A stretch of DNA of 64,000 nt, from contig NZ_JAGJBZ010000002.1 of assembly GCF_020010925.1 (NCBI RefSeq), positions 2,914,001 to 2,978,000 on the forward strand, in the 5' to 3' direction. Every line of letters starts with the position of its first letter. Positions within the stretch are counted from its first letter, which is position 1. A program made the translations under genes and the position numbers. The stretch is from Streptomyces griseiscabiei (GTDB taxonomy: Bacteria > Actinomycetota > Actinomycetes > Streptomycetales > Streptomycetaceae). Below, piece after piece: positions 25,315-33,322 of the stretch. The notes beneath the pieces are model-generated. The model made no database searches and was not told the DNA's origin. It was given only the letters and a program-made list of their open reading frames with translations.

Positions 25315-26253
25315 TCACCGGCCCAGTGCCACGGTCCGGGCGCCCGGAGTGAACGCGTCGAAGGACTGTTCCCAGGACTCGTCGGGCCAGTGGTAGGTCA
25401 CACGGCCCTCCGAGGGCCGGTAGTGGGCGGTGTAGACCGTGCCCAGTCCCTCGTCGTACGCGTACTGGTACAGCGGAGGCTTCAGCATCGCCGCCACGTC
25501 CGAGCCCGCGGCGCGGACACCGGCCAGCCGCTCCTGGGTCCGGGAGAACCGCTCCTGCTCGTCGGGCACCGGCAGATGCTGGTGGTTGGCGGCGCAGGCG
25601 TCCGGCGCCTCGGTCAACGGGATGTCGGGTCCCACGAACACCGTCACCGCGCGTTCGCGGTCGACGAGGGTGACGTTCTGCGGGATGCCGACGGGTATGG
25701 TCCGCAGCCGCTCGACCGCCTCCCCGACGGTGTCGCAGGTCTCCAGCAGATAGCGCAGCACGATGAGGATGGCGAAGCCGGGGCCGTGGACGAACCGCCC
25801 GCCGAAGGTGAGCGACACCGCGAGCCCGGCGTCGTTCATCCCGTCCAGCAGGCCCCAGCCCGCGTCCTGCATACCGATCACCGGCCGGAGGAAGTGGGAG
25901 GCGACGATCGTGCCCTCGCACTCGTCGGGACTGAAGTCGTAGTTGCGCAGCAGGCTGCCCGGGCCGCCGATCTGTGTGCAGCCCGAGAAGAACGGCCGCA
26001 GGACGGCGAGGGTCAGGAAGGTGTCCCCGCCCGGCCGGTCCAGCTGACGGGCGAGCCGGTCGAGCACCGGGACCAGCTCCGGCATGTGCTCCTCGAACAG
26101 GTTCCTGGCCCGGGCCGCTCCCTCCGGAGTGCGGCCCTCGTCGCTCGTCCAGCTCTCCGCGAGCGGCCACAGTTCCTGTGTGTGCGCGGCCCACCGTCCG
26201 TCGGCGCCGTCACCGACGTCCATGGCGCGAAAGGTCATCTGCTGTGGGCTCAT
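25315..26253 (-). CDS. C45-like Ntn hydrolase (penicillin acyltransferase-like)
   Basis: A 312-residue protein resembling acyl-CoA:6-aminopenicillanate acyltransferase (peptidase family C45). Family members cut themselves before a Cys that becomes the N-terminal nucleophile. Here FFSGCTQIGGPGSLLRNYDF fits that site, with the Cys at about residue 92, followed by the RNYD signature. WGLLDGMNDAGLAVSLTFGG and VTLVDRERAVTVF are also typical of the fold. The substrate is probably an amide or acyl-amino acid; penicillin chemistry should not be assumed. The ATG at 26253 is chosen for its 8-nt spacing from GAGGGAG, though an adjacent GTG (26256) could also be used. No signal peptide is seen, so it is cytosolic. 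Confidence 0.78.
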   Translation of the reverse strand: MSPQQMTFRAMDVGDGADGRWAAHTQELWPLAESWTSDEGRTPEGAARARNLFEEHMPELVPVLDRLARQLDRPGGDTFLTLAVLRPFFSGCTQIGGPGSLLRNYDFSPDECEGTIVASHFLRPVIGMQDAGWGLLDGMNDAGLAVSLTFGGRFVHGPGFAILIVLRYLLETCDTVGEAVERLRTIPVGIPQNVTLVDRERAVTVFVGPDIPLTEAPDACAANHQHLPVPDEQERFSRTQERLAGVRAAGSDVAAMLKPPLYQYAYDEGLGTVYTAHYRPSEGRVTYHWPDESWEQSFDAFTPGARTVALGR

Positions 26254-26449
26254 CACGGCCGCTCCCTCGTGTGTCCGTGCCAGGTCCCGGGCAACCTAGC
26301 CAATTCCGCAGGCAGTTCGCCCCTCCTGCCGTCAAGTTCGCGCCGTCTGTTCAGCAGTTCAGGTGAGGTTGTGCGTCCTGGGGCGGCGGGACGGGGAGAT
26401 ATGGGGCGATTCCAGCCCGGAGTTTCCGACTCAGTCGAAGGTGCCGCCC

Positions 26450-27211
26450 ATGTCCCAGACCGCGTCCGCGTCGTCCGCCGTCGATACCTCGTGCGAGAAG
26501 CTGAGCCCGGTGGACATCCGGCCGGAGGACACCGACTCCTCGGCTCTGCCGCCCCTGCGGTTCCGTCATCCGAGGGAACTGGTGCTGGACCTGCACTTCG
26601 ACGATCCCGGGAAGCCCCGGCGCCGACCTCCGCGCGACCGCGCGCGGGGAGACGGATACGACTGTGTGCGGACCGACGAGGGCAGTGTGAAGGCCGCGCC
26701 GCAGAAGGGTGACGAGTGCCTGCTGTGGGTGGGCGACGACCTGTTCGCCCTGGTCGACGTGCACTGGCACACACCGTCCGAGCACACGGTCGGCGGAGTG
26801 GCGTTCCCGATGGAACAGCACATGAAGTACCGGCGCGTGGACGGTGACACCGGCGCCGCCGAGGGGGACGGCGAGTTCACCGTCATCGGTGTCTTCGTCC
26901 ACCCGGGGCAGCCCAACGACTCCCTGGACCGTCTGCTGACCTCGGCCCGCCGATCGGACGGGCACTGGACGGTCGGCGGGGTCGGACTCGACGCACTGCT
27001 GCCGTCCTGCACCGAGTCCTACCGCTACGTCGGCTCCACCACCACCTGCCCCTACATCCCGGGAGTGCGCTGGACTTTGCTGACCCACCCCGTCCAGGCA
27101 TCCGCCGAGGCGCTGGCCCACTACCGGAAGGTCTTTCCCAAGGGAAACGCCCTGGAGACACAGCCGCTCCGGGACCGACGCGTCCTCAGCGACCGACACC
27201 GCTGGTGGTAG
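26450..27211 (+). CDS. Alpha-class carbonic-anhydrase-like protein without signal peptide
   Basis: A 253-residue protein carrying the alpha-carbonic-anhydrase zinc site: HWHTPSEHTVGGVAFPMEQH, with ligand histidines at about residues 105, 107 and 124 in the spacing of bacterial alpha enzymes. SPVDIRP replaces the usual SPINI. The C-terminal substrate loop reads GSTTTCPYIPGVRW, where most have GSLTTPPC. The enzyme would hydrate CO2 or act as an esterase. Bacterial alpha-class enzymes are usually exported, but the ATG at 26450 (weak AAGG site) gives a polar N-terminus with no signal, so it should be cytosolic. The altered substrate loop makes activity less certain. Confidence 0.8.
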   Translation: MSQTASASSAVDTSCEKLSPVDIRPEDTDSSALPPLRFRHPRELVLDLHFDDPGKPRRRPPRDRARGDGYDCVRTDEGSVKAAPQKGDECLLWVGDDLFALVDVHWHTPSEHTVGGVAFPMEQHMKYRRVDGDTGAAEGDGEFTVIGVFVHPGQPNDSLDRLLTSARRSDGHWTVGGVGLDALLPSCTESYRYVGSTTTCPYIPGVRWTLLTHPVQASAEALAHYRKVFPKGNALETQPLRDRRVLSDRHRWW

Positions 27212-27235
27212 CGCCGGGCCCGTGCGACGGGGTGG

Positions 27236-28909
27236 TCAGCCCTGGTCGGGAGCGAGCGCGGCCCGCCGTGCCGACGCCCGCTCGGGCGGGCTGAGCCGCA
27301 GCCGCGGCCAGTCGTGGATGTCGCGCCGCAGCTGCCGGTCGTGCGTGGCGACGACGACCGCCGCGTCCGTGGCCCGCAGGGCTTCGGTGAGCTCGTCGAC
27401 GAGGGCGATGGACAGGTGGTTGGTCGGCTCGTCCAGCAGCAGGACATGCGGGCGGGTGGCGAGCGCCAGCGCGAGGTCGAGCCGGCGCTGTTGCCCCGTC
27501 GACAGGTCGGCCACCGGTTTCCCGGCGTCGCGCGAGGTGAGCAGACCCAGCGCCCCGAGCCCGACGACCTCGCCCTGCTGGAGGACCCCGGCGGTCACCA
27601 GCCGTGCCGTGTGCGCCTCGTACAGATCCCGGGCCCGTCGCCGCGTCGGGTGCGGCGACTCCTGCCCCAGGAGGTGCAGCCGGACGGTACGCGCCCGGTG
27701 CACCCGGCCCGTCGTGGGCGCGAGCCGCCCCGCCAGGACCGACAGGAGCGTCGACTTGCCCGCCCCGTTCGGCCCGGTGACGGCCAGCCGGTCGCCGGAC
27801 GCCACCGCCGCGGTCGTCGGCCGGTGCAGCCGACCGTCCACGCTCACCTCCTGCGCCCGCAGCAGCGGGGCGCCGGGCCGGGCGGGCAGCTCGGGCATGT
27901 GGAACCGCCGGGGCGGCACGGGCGCGGTGACCTTGTGGTGTTCCAGGTCGTCCTGGCGGCGGTGCACGGAACGGGCCAGCGCACCGGCCCGGGTGGCCCG
28001 CTGGTGCTTGCCGGTGCCCTTGTCCGGGCGCCACCCCGTGACCAGCCTGTTCCGTGCCTCCGACAAGGCCTGTTCCAGCCGGGTCTGTTCGGCCCGCTGC
28101 TGCTCGTACTCGGCCTCCCACCGCACCAGTTCGGCCTCCCGGCCCTCGCGGTAACCGGCGTATCCGCCGCCGTGGACCTGCGGACGGCCGTCCCGTGTGG
28201 GGTCGAGGTCGAGGATCGTGGTGGCCACGTCGGCGAGCAGCGCCCGGTCGTGGCTGACCACGACCACACCTCCCGCGTGGGCGCGCAGCCGGGTGGTCAG
28301 ATACTCCAGCCCGGCGAGATCGAGGTGGTTGGTCGGCTCGTCGAGGAGCAGGAAGTCGTACTCGGCCCCCAGCAGACAGGCCAGCCGGATCCGATAGCGC
28401 TGGCCGACGGAGAGCGTGGCGAGAGGGCGGCCGCGGTCGCCGACGGCGCCGAGTCCGACGAGGGCGACGTCGACCCGGCGGTCGGCGTCCCAGGCGTCCA
28501 GCGTCCGCGCCGCCTCCAGCGCGTCGGCGTACGCCTCGTCCGCGCCGGGCCGCTCCTCGGCCAGCGCCGTGGCCGCCGCGTCCAGGGCCGCGAGCGCCGC
28601 ACGGGCGTCGGCCAGGTGCTCGTCGATGACATCGCCGACCGTACGCTCCTCCTCCGCCGGCATCTCCTGCTCGGCCAGCGCGAGGGTGCCCACCCGGTGG
28701 ACCTCCCCCTCGTCGGGGGTCAGGACACCGGCCAGGACGTGCAACAGGGTCGACTTGCCGCGTCCGTTCTCGCCGACCACACCCCACCGCGATGCGGGGG
28801 ACACCTTCATCTCGACGTCGTGCAGCACGGTGCGCCCACCGCGATCGACACGGACGGCGGCGCAGGTCAACTGGGCCCGGGCGCGGGCAGGCAGGGCTGG
28901 GGCAGTCAC
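27236..28909 (-). CDS. ABC-F family ATPase, antibiotic-resistance (ribosome protection) type
   Basis: A 557-residue soluble protein with two ABC ATPase domains and no membrane segment. Domain 1 has GENGRGKST (about 47), LSVGQ and LLLDEPTNHLD. Domain 2 has GPNGAGKST, LSTGQQRR and LLLDEPTNHLS. A charged linker (about 250-320) joins them, the region that reaches the ribosomal centre in ABC-F proteins. In Streptomyces, this type (TlrC, OleB, LmrC relatives) protects ribosomes from macrolides, lincosamides or pleuromutilins; other ABC-F proteins aid translation. GTG at 28909 follows GGAGGAAG. A short leader peptide and inverted repeats in the 190-nt 5' leader point to drug-induced attenuation and support a resistance role. 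Confidence 0.88.
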   Translation of the reverse strand: MTAPALPARARAQLTCAAVRVDRGGRTVLHDVEMKVSPASRWGVVGENGRGKSTLLHVLAGVLTPDEGEVHRVGTLALAEQEMPAEEERTVGDVIDEHLADARAALAALDAAATALAEERPGADEAYADALEAARTLDAWDADRRVDVALVGLGAVGDRGRPLATLSVGQRYRIRLACLLGAEYDFLLLDEPTNHLDLAGLEYLTTRLRAHAGGVVVVSHDRALLADVATTILDLDPTRDGRPQVHGGGYAGYREGREAELVRWEAEYEQQRAEQTRLEQALSEARNRLVTGWRPDKGTGKHQRATRAGALARSVHRRQDDLEHHKVTAPVPPRRFHMPELPARPGAPLLRAQEVSVDGRLHRPTTAAVASGDRLAVTGPNGAGKSTLLSVLAGRLAPTTGRVHRARTVRLHLLGQESPHPTRRRARDLYEAHTARLVTAGVLQQGEVVGLGALGLLTSRDAGKPVADLSTGQQRRLDLALALATRPHVLLLDEPTNHLSIALVDELTEALRATDAAVVVATHDRQLRRDIHDWPRLRLSPPERASARRAALAPDQG

Positions 28910-29101
28910 GTTCTCTTCCTCCGGAAGGAGGCACACCTCACCCCTGGGACCACCGGGGGAGTGCACCGTCTCTGACGAACGACCCGGCCGCCGTGGAAGG
29001 AAAAACGGAAGGCAGCGGAGCGGGGTCGCGGGCGAACTCGTGGCCCGTCGCTCACCACCCGTGCGAGGACGGGTGAGTACGGAGCGGGGCCGACGGCCCG
29101 G
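28910..29101 (-). promoter_or_regulatory. 5' leader of the ABC-F gene, probable transcription attenuator
   Basis: About 190 nt between the leader peptide and the ABC-F start. It contains mutually exclusive stems around 29051-29077 (CTCACC/GGTGAG against ACCCGT/ACGGGT) and, on the transcribed strand, a run of five T at 29005-29001 after GC-rich sequence. This is the layout of ribosome-mediated attenuators known for ABC-F and erm resistance genes. The exact terminator stem was not resolved by eye. Confidence 0.5.
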
Positions 29102-29125
29102 TCAGAGATAGAAGACGTGAATCAT
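29102..29125 (-). CDS. Leader peptide of the ABC-F gene (7 residues)
   Basis: An ATG at 29125 opens the frame MIHVFYL followed by TGA. A -10-like box TACGCT (29137-29132) lies 6 bases before the ATG, so transcription would start at or next to the A of ATG and the peptide would be translated leaderless. Short leader peptides upstream of ribosome-protection ABC-F genes sense drug-stalled ribosomes and prevent premature termination. The hydrophobic and aromatic end (VFYL) fits a stalling peptide, but stalling is inferred. Confidence 0.6.
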   Translation of the reverse strand: MIHVFYL

Positions 29126-29182
29126 GCGCCGAGCGTAGCAACCCGCCGAAACGGACGGCCACCGAATATCGAACCCCGGGAA

Positions 29183-29245
29183 GGACCGCACCGGGACCGC
29201 ACGGGACCGCAGGGGTACGTGCGGATACGTGCGGATACGTGCGGG
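29183..29245. repeat. Tandem 10-bp repeats upstream of the ABC-F leader
   Basis: GGACCGCA occurs three times at 10-11 bp spacing (29183, 29194, 29204), followed by three tandem copies of TACGTGCGGA/G (29216-29245). The period equals one DNA helical turn. The block lies between the ferredoxin stop and the leader-peptide promoter. A phased binding array or a simple repeat expansion are both possible. Confidence 0.5.
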
Positions 29246-29269
29246 AGACGGATGCCGAGCCGCGGCCGG

Positions 29270-29599
29270 TCATGTCTGGGAGTGCGGGACCCTCACGACG
29301 ACATCGGCGGTCCGCTCCGTCAGACCGAGTTGGCAGCTGAGCCGGCTGCCGGCCTCGCGGGGTGCGGCCGTGCAGTCGAGGAGTTCGTCCTCGTCGGGGG
29401 TGACGGGGGAGAAGGGGGCCTCGGTGTCCTCGCCGAGGTCGACATAGACATGGCAGGTGGCGCACATCAGGTTGCCGCAGCACTCGGCGACGATGCCGCG
29501 CACTCCACCGGTCACGGCGCCTCGCATCACGGTGGTGCCGGGGGCCAGATCGAGGACGGTCTCGGTGCCGTCGGGCTGGGCGTAGGTGACTTTCGGCAT
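29270..29599 (-). CDS. [2Fe-2S] ferredoxin
   Basis: A 109-residue adrenodoxin/putidaredoxin-type ferredoxin. Cluster ligands follow the C-x5-C-x2-C pattern in AECCGNLMCATCHVYVD plus a distal Cys; an extra Cys sits directly after the first ligand. LLDC and RLSCQL near the C-terminus match the family's last ligand region. It would pass electrons to a cytochrome P450 or oxygenase, but no such gene lies nearby. The ATG at 29599 follows AAGGAAG. It is divergent from the CoA-transferase operon, and two strong palindromes lie in the shared region, so co-regulation is possible. Confidence 0.9.
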   Translation of the reverse strand: MPKVTYAQPDGTETVLDLAPGTTVMRGAVTGGVRGIVAECCGNLMCATCHVYVDLGEDTEAPFSPVTPDEDELLDCTAAPREAGSRLSCQLGLTERTADVVVRVPHSQT

Positions 29600-29679
29600 G
29601 ATCGGACTTCCTTTCGTGAGTGGGGGCGTCCGCCGACTGTGACCCACGGGAAGAGCCCCCGGTAAGCCCGTGGACACCC

Positions 29680-29710
29680 GGAATTCCTGATGCGCTGCAT
29701 CAGGAATTCC
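29680..29710. promoter_or_regulatory. Operator-like palindrome 1, ferredoxin / CoA-transferase region
   Basis: Perfect 14-bp arms GGAATTCCTGATGC and GCATCAGGAATTCC flank GCT. It lies about 80 bp upstream of the ferredoxin start and 184 bp upstream of the CoA-transferase start. Such an AT-richer perfect dyad is rare in this GC-rich DNA and suggests a regulator site; transcript-hairpin function is also possible. Confidence 0.65.
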
Positions 29711-29801
29711 AGGGTTGGGAGCGGTGTCGAGGCCGTGGACCCGGTGCGGTCCGTGGGCCCGGTGCACGCGGCGGTACATGCGGATCTCGCGCACAGACAT
29801 G

Positions 29802-29820
29802 CGTCAACGCGTCGTTGACG
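29802..29820. promoter_or_regulatory. Operator-like palindrome 2, CoA-transferase promoter
   Basis: Perfect 8-bp arms CGTCAACG and CGTTGACG flank CGT, 73 bp before the CoA-transferase start. TTGACG within it may double as a -35 box. The form resembles TetR- or GntR-type sites, but the regulator is not known. Confidence 0.6.
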
Positions 29821-29893
29821 TGCCGAGTCCCGCCGCACGACGCTTGACGCCGACCGGACAGGACAGGGCGGGAAGAACGACGAGGAGCCGAGG

Positions 29894-31054
29894 ATGCCGA
29901 CGGGTGCGCTGGACGGGGTGCGGATCGCGGACTTCTCCCGGGTGCTCGCCGGGCCGTACGCGACGATGCTGCTGGCCGACCTCGGCGCGGAGGTCGTCAA
30001 GGTGGAGCGGCCCGGCACCGGGGACGAGACCCGCTCCTGGAGGCCACCCGTCGACGCGACCGGGACCTCGACGTACTACCTGGGCGTCAACCGGAACAAG
30101 CGGTCGGTCGCCCTCGACCTCACCACGGACGAGGGCCTCGTACGGGCCCGGCGGCTGATCGCACGCTCCGATGTCCTGGTCGAGAACTTCCGCCCCGGCA
30201 CCATGGAGAGACTGGGACTCGGCGCCGAGGAACTGCGGGCCGCCGACCCGGCGTTGGTGTACTGCTCGATCACGGGCTTCGGCACCGGCCCCGGCGCCCC
30301 GCTCCCCGGCTACGACCTGCTCGTGCAGGCCGTCGGCGGCCTGATGAGCGTCACCGGCGAGCCCGACGGGGACCCCACCAAGGTGGGCGTGGCACTCGTC
30401 GACGTCATCACCGGGCTCCACGCCTCGCTGGGCATCCTGGCCGCGCTCCGCCACCGCGAACGCACCGGCGAAGGGCAACTGGTGGAGGTGACCCTGCTGG
30501 GCTCGCTGCTGTCGGCGATGGTCAACCAGGCCTCCGGATATGTCGCCGCCGGGGTGGTGCCGGGACGGCTCGGCAACGCCCACCCCAGCATCGCCCCGTA
30601 CGACACCTTCCGTACGGCGGACCGGCCGATCGCCCTCGCCGTCGGCAACGACCGGCAGTTCACCGCGCTGGTCACCGCCCTCGGCCGGCCGGAACTCGCC
30701 GAGGACGGCCGCTTCCGCACCAACCCCGACCGGGTGGCCCACCGCGCCGAACTCCGGGTCGCCCTGGAGCAGGCGACCGTGACCAGGCCGGCGGACCACT
30801 GGGCCGAGGCGCTGCCCGCCGTCGGCGTACCGGCCGGGCCGGTCAACTCGCTCGACGAGGCCTTCGCCCACGCCGAACGGCTCGGCCTCGGCGCCCTCGC
30901 CGATGTCGCCGGGACCCTCCAGGTCGCCCACCCGATCCACCTCAGCGGCTCACCCGCCCGGTACCGGCTCCCGCCGCCGGAGCTGGGCGAGCACACCGAG
31001 GCCGTGTTCAGCCCGCCCGAGGAAGAGACGACTAGGGAAGAGACGAACATATGA
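29894..31054 (+). CDS. CaiB/BaiF-family (class III) CoA transferase, probable glutarate CoA-transferase
   Basis: A 386-residue class III CoA transferase. The N-terminus shows the CoA-binding signature (GVRIADFSRVLAGPYATMLLADLGAEVVKVE). The catalytic Asp is in PGYDLLVQAVGGLMSVTGEP. FRPGTMERLGLG and the dimer-linked C-terminal portion are complete. The next gene, overlapping by four bases (ATGA), encodes a glutaryl-CoA-dehydrogenase-like enzyme. Human SUGCT, a homologous CoA transferase, makes glutaryl-CoA from glutarate, so activation of glutarate from lysine breakdown is the best guess. Other dicarboxylates are possible. Two palindromes upstream suggest specific regulation. Confidence 0.88.
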   Translation: MPTGALDGVRIADFSRVLAGPYATMLLADLGAEVVKVERPGTGDETRSWRPPVDATGTSTYYLGVNRNKRSVALDLTTDEGLVRARRLIARSDVLVENFRPGTMERLGLGAEELRAADPALVYCSITGFGTGPGAPLPGYDLLVQAVGGLMSVTGEPDGDPTKVGVALVDVITGLHASLGILAALRHRERTGEGQLVEVTLLGSLLSAMVNQASGYVAAGVVPGRLGNAHPSIAPYDTFRTADRPIALAVGNDRQFTALVTALGRPELAEDGRFRTNPDRVAHRAELRVALEQATVTRPADHWAEALPAVGVPAGPVNSLDEAFAHAERLGLGALADVAGTLQVAHPIHLSGSPARYRLPPPELGEHTEAVFSPPEEETTREETNI

Positions 31055-32265
31055 CCGCCTCTGAAGCCACCGCTGAAACCGCAACGGAAACCGCAACTGA
31101 AGCCCCCACCGCTGCGACACTCGACCTCGACTGCGCGCACCTCTTCACCGCCGAGGAGACCGCCTGGCGCGACAAGGTGCGCGCCTTCGCCCGTGAACGC
31201 ATCGCGCCGACCGTCGACGCCGACTTCGAGGACCGGCACTTCCGCCGCGAACTCGTCCAGGAACTCGGCGGGTTGGGCGTCCTCGGCATGCATCTGCGGG
31301 GGTACGGGTGCGCCGGCGCGAGCGCGGTGTCCTACGGGCTGGCCTGCCTGGAGCTGGAGGCCGCCGACAGCGCCTGGCGCACCTTCGTCTCCGTGCAGGG
31401 CTCCCTCGCGATGTCCGCGATCGCCAAGTGGGGCTCGCAGGAGCAGCGGACACGCTGGCTGCCGGAGCTGGCCGCCGGGCGGGCCATCGGCTGCTTCGGG
31501 CTCACCGAACCGGACGGCGGCAGCGACCCCGGGTCGATGCGGACGACGGCCCGGCGGGAGGGCGGCGACTGGGTGCTCGACGGGGCCAAGCGCTGGATCG
31601 GCCTGGGCAGTGTCGCCGATGTCGCCGTGGTCTGGGCGAACACCGAGGACGGCGTACGCGGCTTCCTCGTCCCCGCCGGCACACCCGGCTTCACCGCGAC
31701 GGAGATCACCAACAAGCTCTCCCTGCGCGCCTCCATCCAGTGCGACCTGGTCCTCGACGGCTGCCGGCTGCCCGCCGACGCCGTCCTGCCGGGCGTCACC
31801 GGTCTGCGCGGGCCGTTCAGCTGTCTCAACGAGGCCCGCTACGGCATCGTCTGGGGCGTCATGGGCGCGGCCCGGGAGTGCCTGGAAGCCGCCGTCGAAC
31901 GCTCCCGCACCCGGCGGGTGTTCGGCAAGGCGCTCGCCGAACTCCAGCTCACCCAGCAGAAGGTGGCGGACATGGCGGTGGAGTACCAGAAGGGGCTGCT
32001 GCTCGCCGTGCACATCGGCCGGCTGAAGGACGCGGGAGCACTCGCCCCGGCGCAGATCAGCGTGGGCAAGCTCAACAACGTCCGCGAGGCCCTCCGGATC
32101 GCCCGCACCGCCCGTACGATCCTCGGCGGCGACGGTGTGACCAGCGACTTCCCCGTCATGCGGCACATGGCCAACCTCGAATCGGTGCGCACCTACGAGG
32201 GCACGGACGAGGTGCACGCCCTGGTGATCGGCCACGCGGTCACCGGCCACCGCGCCTTCTCCTGA
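31051..32265 (+). CDS. Acyl-CoA dehydrogenase, glutaryl-CoA dehydrogenase-like
   Basis: A 404-residue flavoprotein of the acyl-CoA dehydrogenase family. After a Thr/Glu/Ala repeat tail (about residues 1-25) come the helical domain, the flavin motif CFGLTEPDGGSDPGSM, KRWIGLGSVAD, and the C-terminal catalytic base in VRTYEGTDEVHALVIG, with HAVTGHRAF typical of the glutaryl-CoA branch. That branch oxidises and decarboxylates glutaryl-CoA to crotonyl-CoA. Overlap with the CoA-transferase gene implies the two act in sequence. A convergent LysR gene follows downstream. The repeat tail is poorly conserved in kind and is likely disordered. Confidence 0.88.
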   Translation: MTASEATAETATETATEAPTAATLDLDCAHLFTAEETAWRDKVRAFARERIAPTVDADFEDRHFRRELVQELGGLGVLGMHLRGYGCAGASAVSYGLACLELEAADSAWRTFVSVQGSLAMSAIAKWGSQEQRTRWLPELAAGRAIGCFGLTEPDGGSDPGSMRTTARREGGDWVLDGAKRWIGLGSVADVAVVWANTEDGVRGFLVPAGTPGFTATEITNKLSLRASIQCDLVLDGCRLPADAVLPGVTGLRGPFSCLNEARYGIVWGVMGAARECLEAAVERSRTRRVFGKALAELQLTQQKVADMAVEYQKGLLLAVHIGRLKDAGALAPAQISVGKLNNVREALRIARTARTILGGDGVTSDFPVMRHMANLESVRTYEGTDEVHALVIGHAVTGHRAFS

Positions 32266-32316
32266 CCCCTTCCTGACCCCTTCGCCCGGCCCTTCGGCCG
32301 CCCCGTGCGGCATGCG

Positions 32317-33216
32317 TCATCCGTCGTCCGACGCGACGGCCCGCAAGCGGCGGATCACCCGGCGGACGGCGGGGGAGTTCTCGTCCCGGCGGTGCACGCC
32401 GACCAGCCGGGTGGTGAGGGACACGTCGGCGAGCGGCCGGTGGACCACCCCGGGCATCCGCACCCGGCACACCGACTCCGGTACGAGGGCGACGCCGAGG
32501 CCACCGCCGGCGAGGGTGAGGGCGGCGACGAAGTCCTTGACGGGCGGGGCCAGCCGGGGCGGGAAACCACCGGCGTCCGCCACCTGGCCGAGCTGGTCGC
32601 GGAAGTCGTGCTCCTCGTCGAAGTGGGGCACCACGAACCGCTCCTCGGCCAGCTCGGCGGCGGGCACGGCCGAAAGACCGCCGAGCCGGTGCTCGGCGGG
32701 CAGGGCGAGCACCATCTCCTCCGTCAGCAGACAGACCGCCGTCAGTTCCGGCGGATACTCCGGCCGCCACCGCAGGAAGCCCACATCGATCCGGCCCGAG
32801 CCGAGCGCCGCCAGCTGCGCCGGGGTCTCCAGCTCCCGCACCCGCAGCGTCACGTCCCGCTCGTGCCGTCCGCAGTCGGCCAGCACCCGGGTCAGTACGC
32901 CGGAGAAGGCGGCGGAGGCGACGTACGCGATCTCGGCCTCGCCCAGCTCGCCCCGGCCCGCCCGGCGGCCCACGGCCTCGGCCCGCGCGACCTGCGCGAG
33001 GGTCAGCCGGGCCTCCGGCAGGAACAGCTCGCCCGCGCCGGTCAGCCGGATCCGGGAGCGGCGGCCACGGTCGATCAGCCGTACCCCCAGCTCCGTCTCC
33101 AGCGCCTTGATCTGGGCGCTCAGCGCGGACGGCGCCAGATACAGCCGGTCGGCGGCCTGACCGAAGTGCAGATCCTCGGCGACCGTCACGAACGACGTCA
33201 GCCAGCGCAGCTCCAC
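32317..33216 (-). CDS. LysR-family transcriptional regulator
   Basis: A 299-residue LysR regulator. The N-terminal winged helix-turn-helix is complete (ELRWLTSFVTVAEDLHFGQ, LAPSALSAQIKALETELG, VRLIDRGRRSRIRLTGAG), followed by a periplasmic-binding-like effector domain. The GTG at 33216 is chosen because GAGGGG lies about 7 nt upstream and the known family N-terminus begins there. It is convergent with the acyl-CoA dehydrogenase gene and tandem with the acyltransferase gene. LysR proteins usually act on a divergent neighbour, which it lacks, so its target is not evident; the glutarate operon is one candidate. Confidence 0.88.
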   Translation of the reverse strand: MELRWLTSFVTVAEDLHFGQAADRLYLAPSALSAQIKALETELGVRLIDRGRRSRIRLTGAGELFLPEARLTLAQVARAEAVGRRAGRGELGEAEIAYVASAAFSGVLTRVLADCGRHERDVTLRVRELETPAQLAALGSGRIDVGFLRWRPEYPPELTAVCLLTEEMVLALPAEHRLGGLSAVPAAELAEERFVVPHFDEEHDFRDQLGQVADAGGFPPRLAPPVKDFVAALTLAGGGLGVALVPESVCRVRMPGVVHRPLADVSLTTRLVGVHRRDENSPAVRRVIRRLRAVASDDG

Positions 33217-33322
33217 AGTGGCCCCTCGCTTCCGCGGCGTCTCGCGTCGCGATCCTCGTCCCCACGACCCTCGCACTCTACGAAGGCCGGCGCCGCGGCG
33301 GGAACGTACCCGTGCGCCGGTG

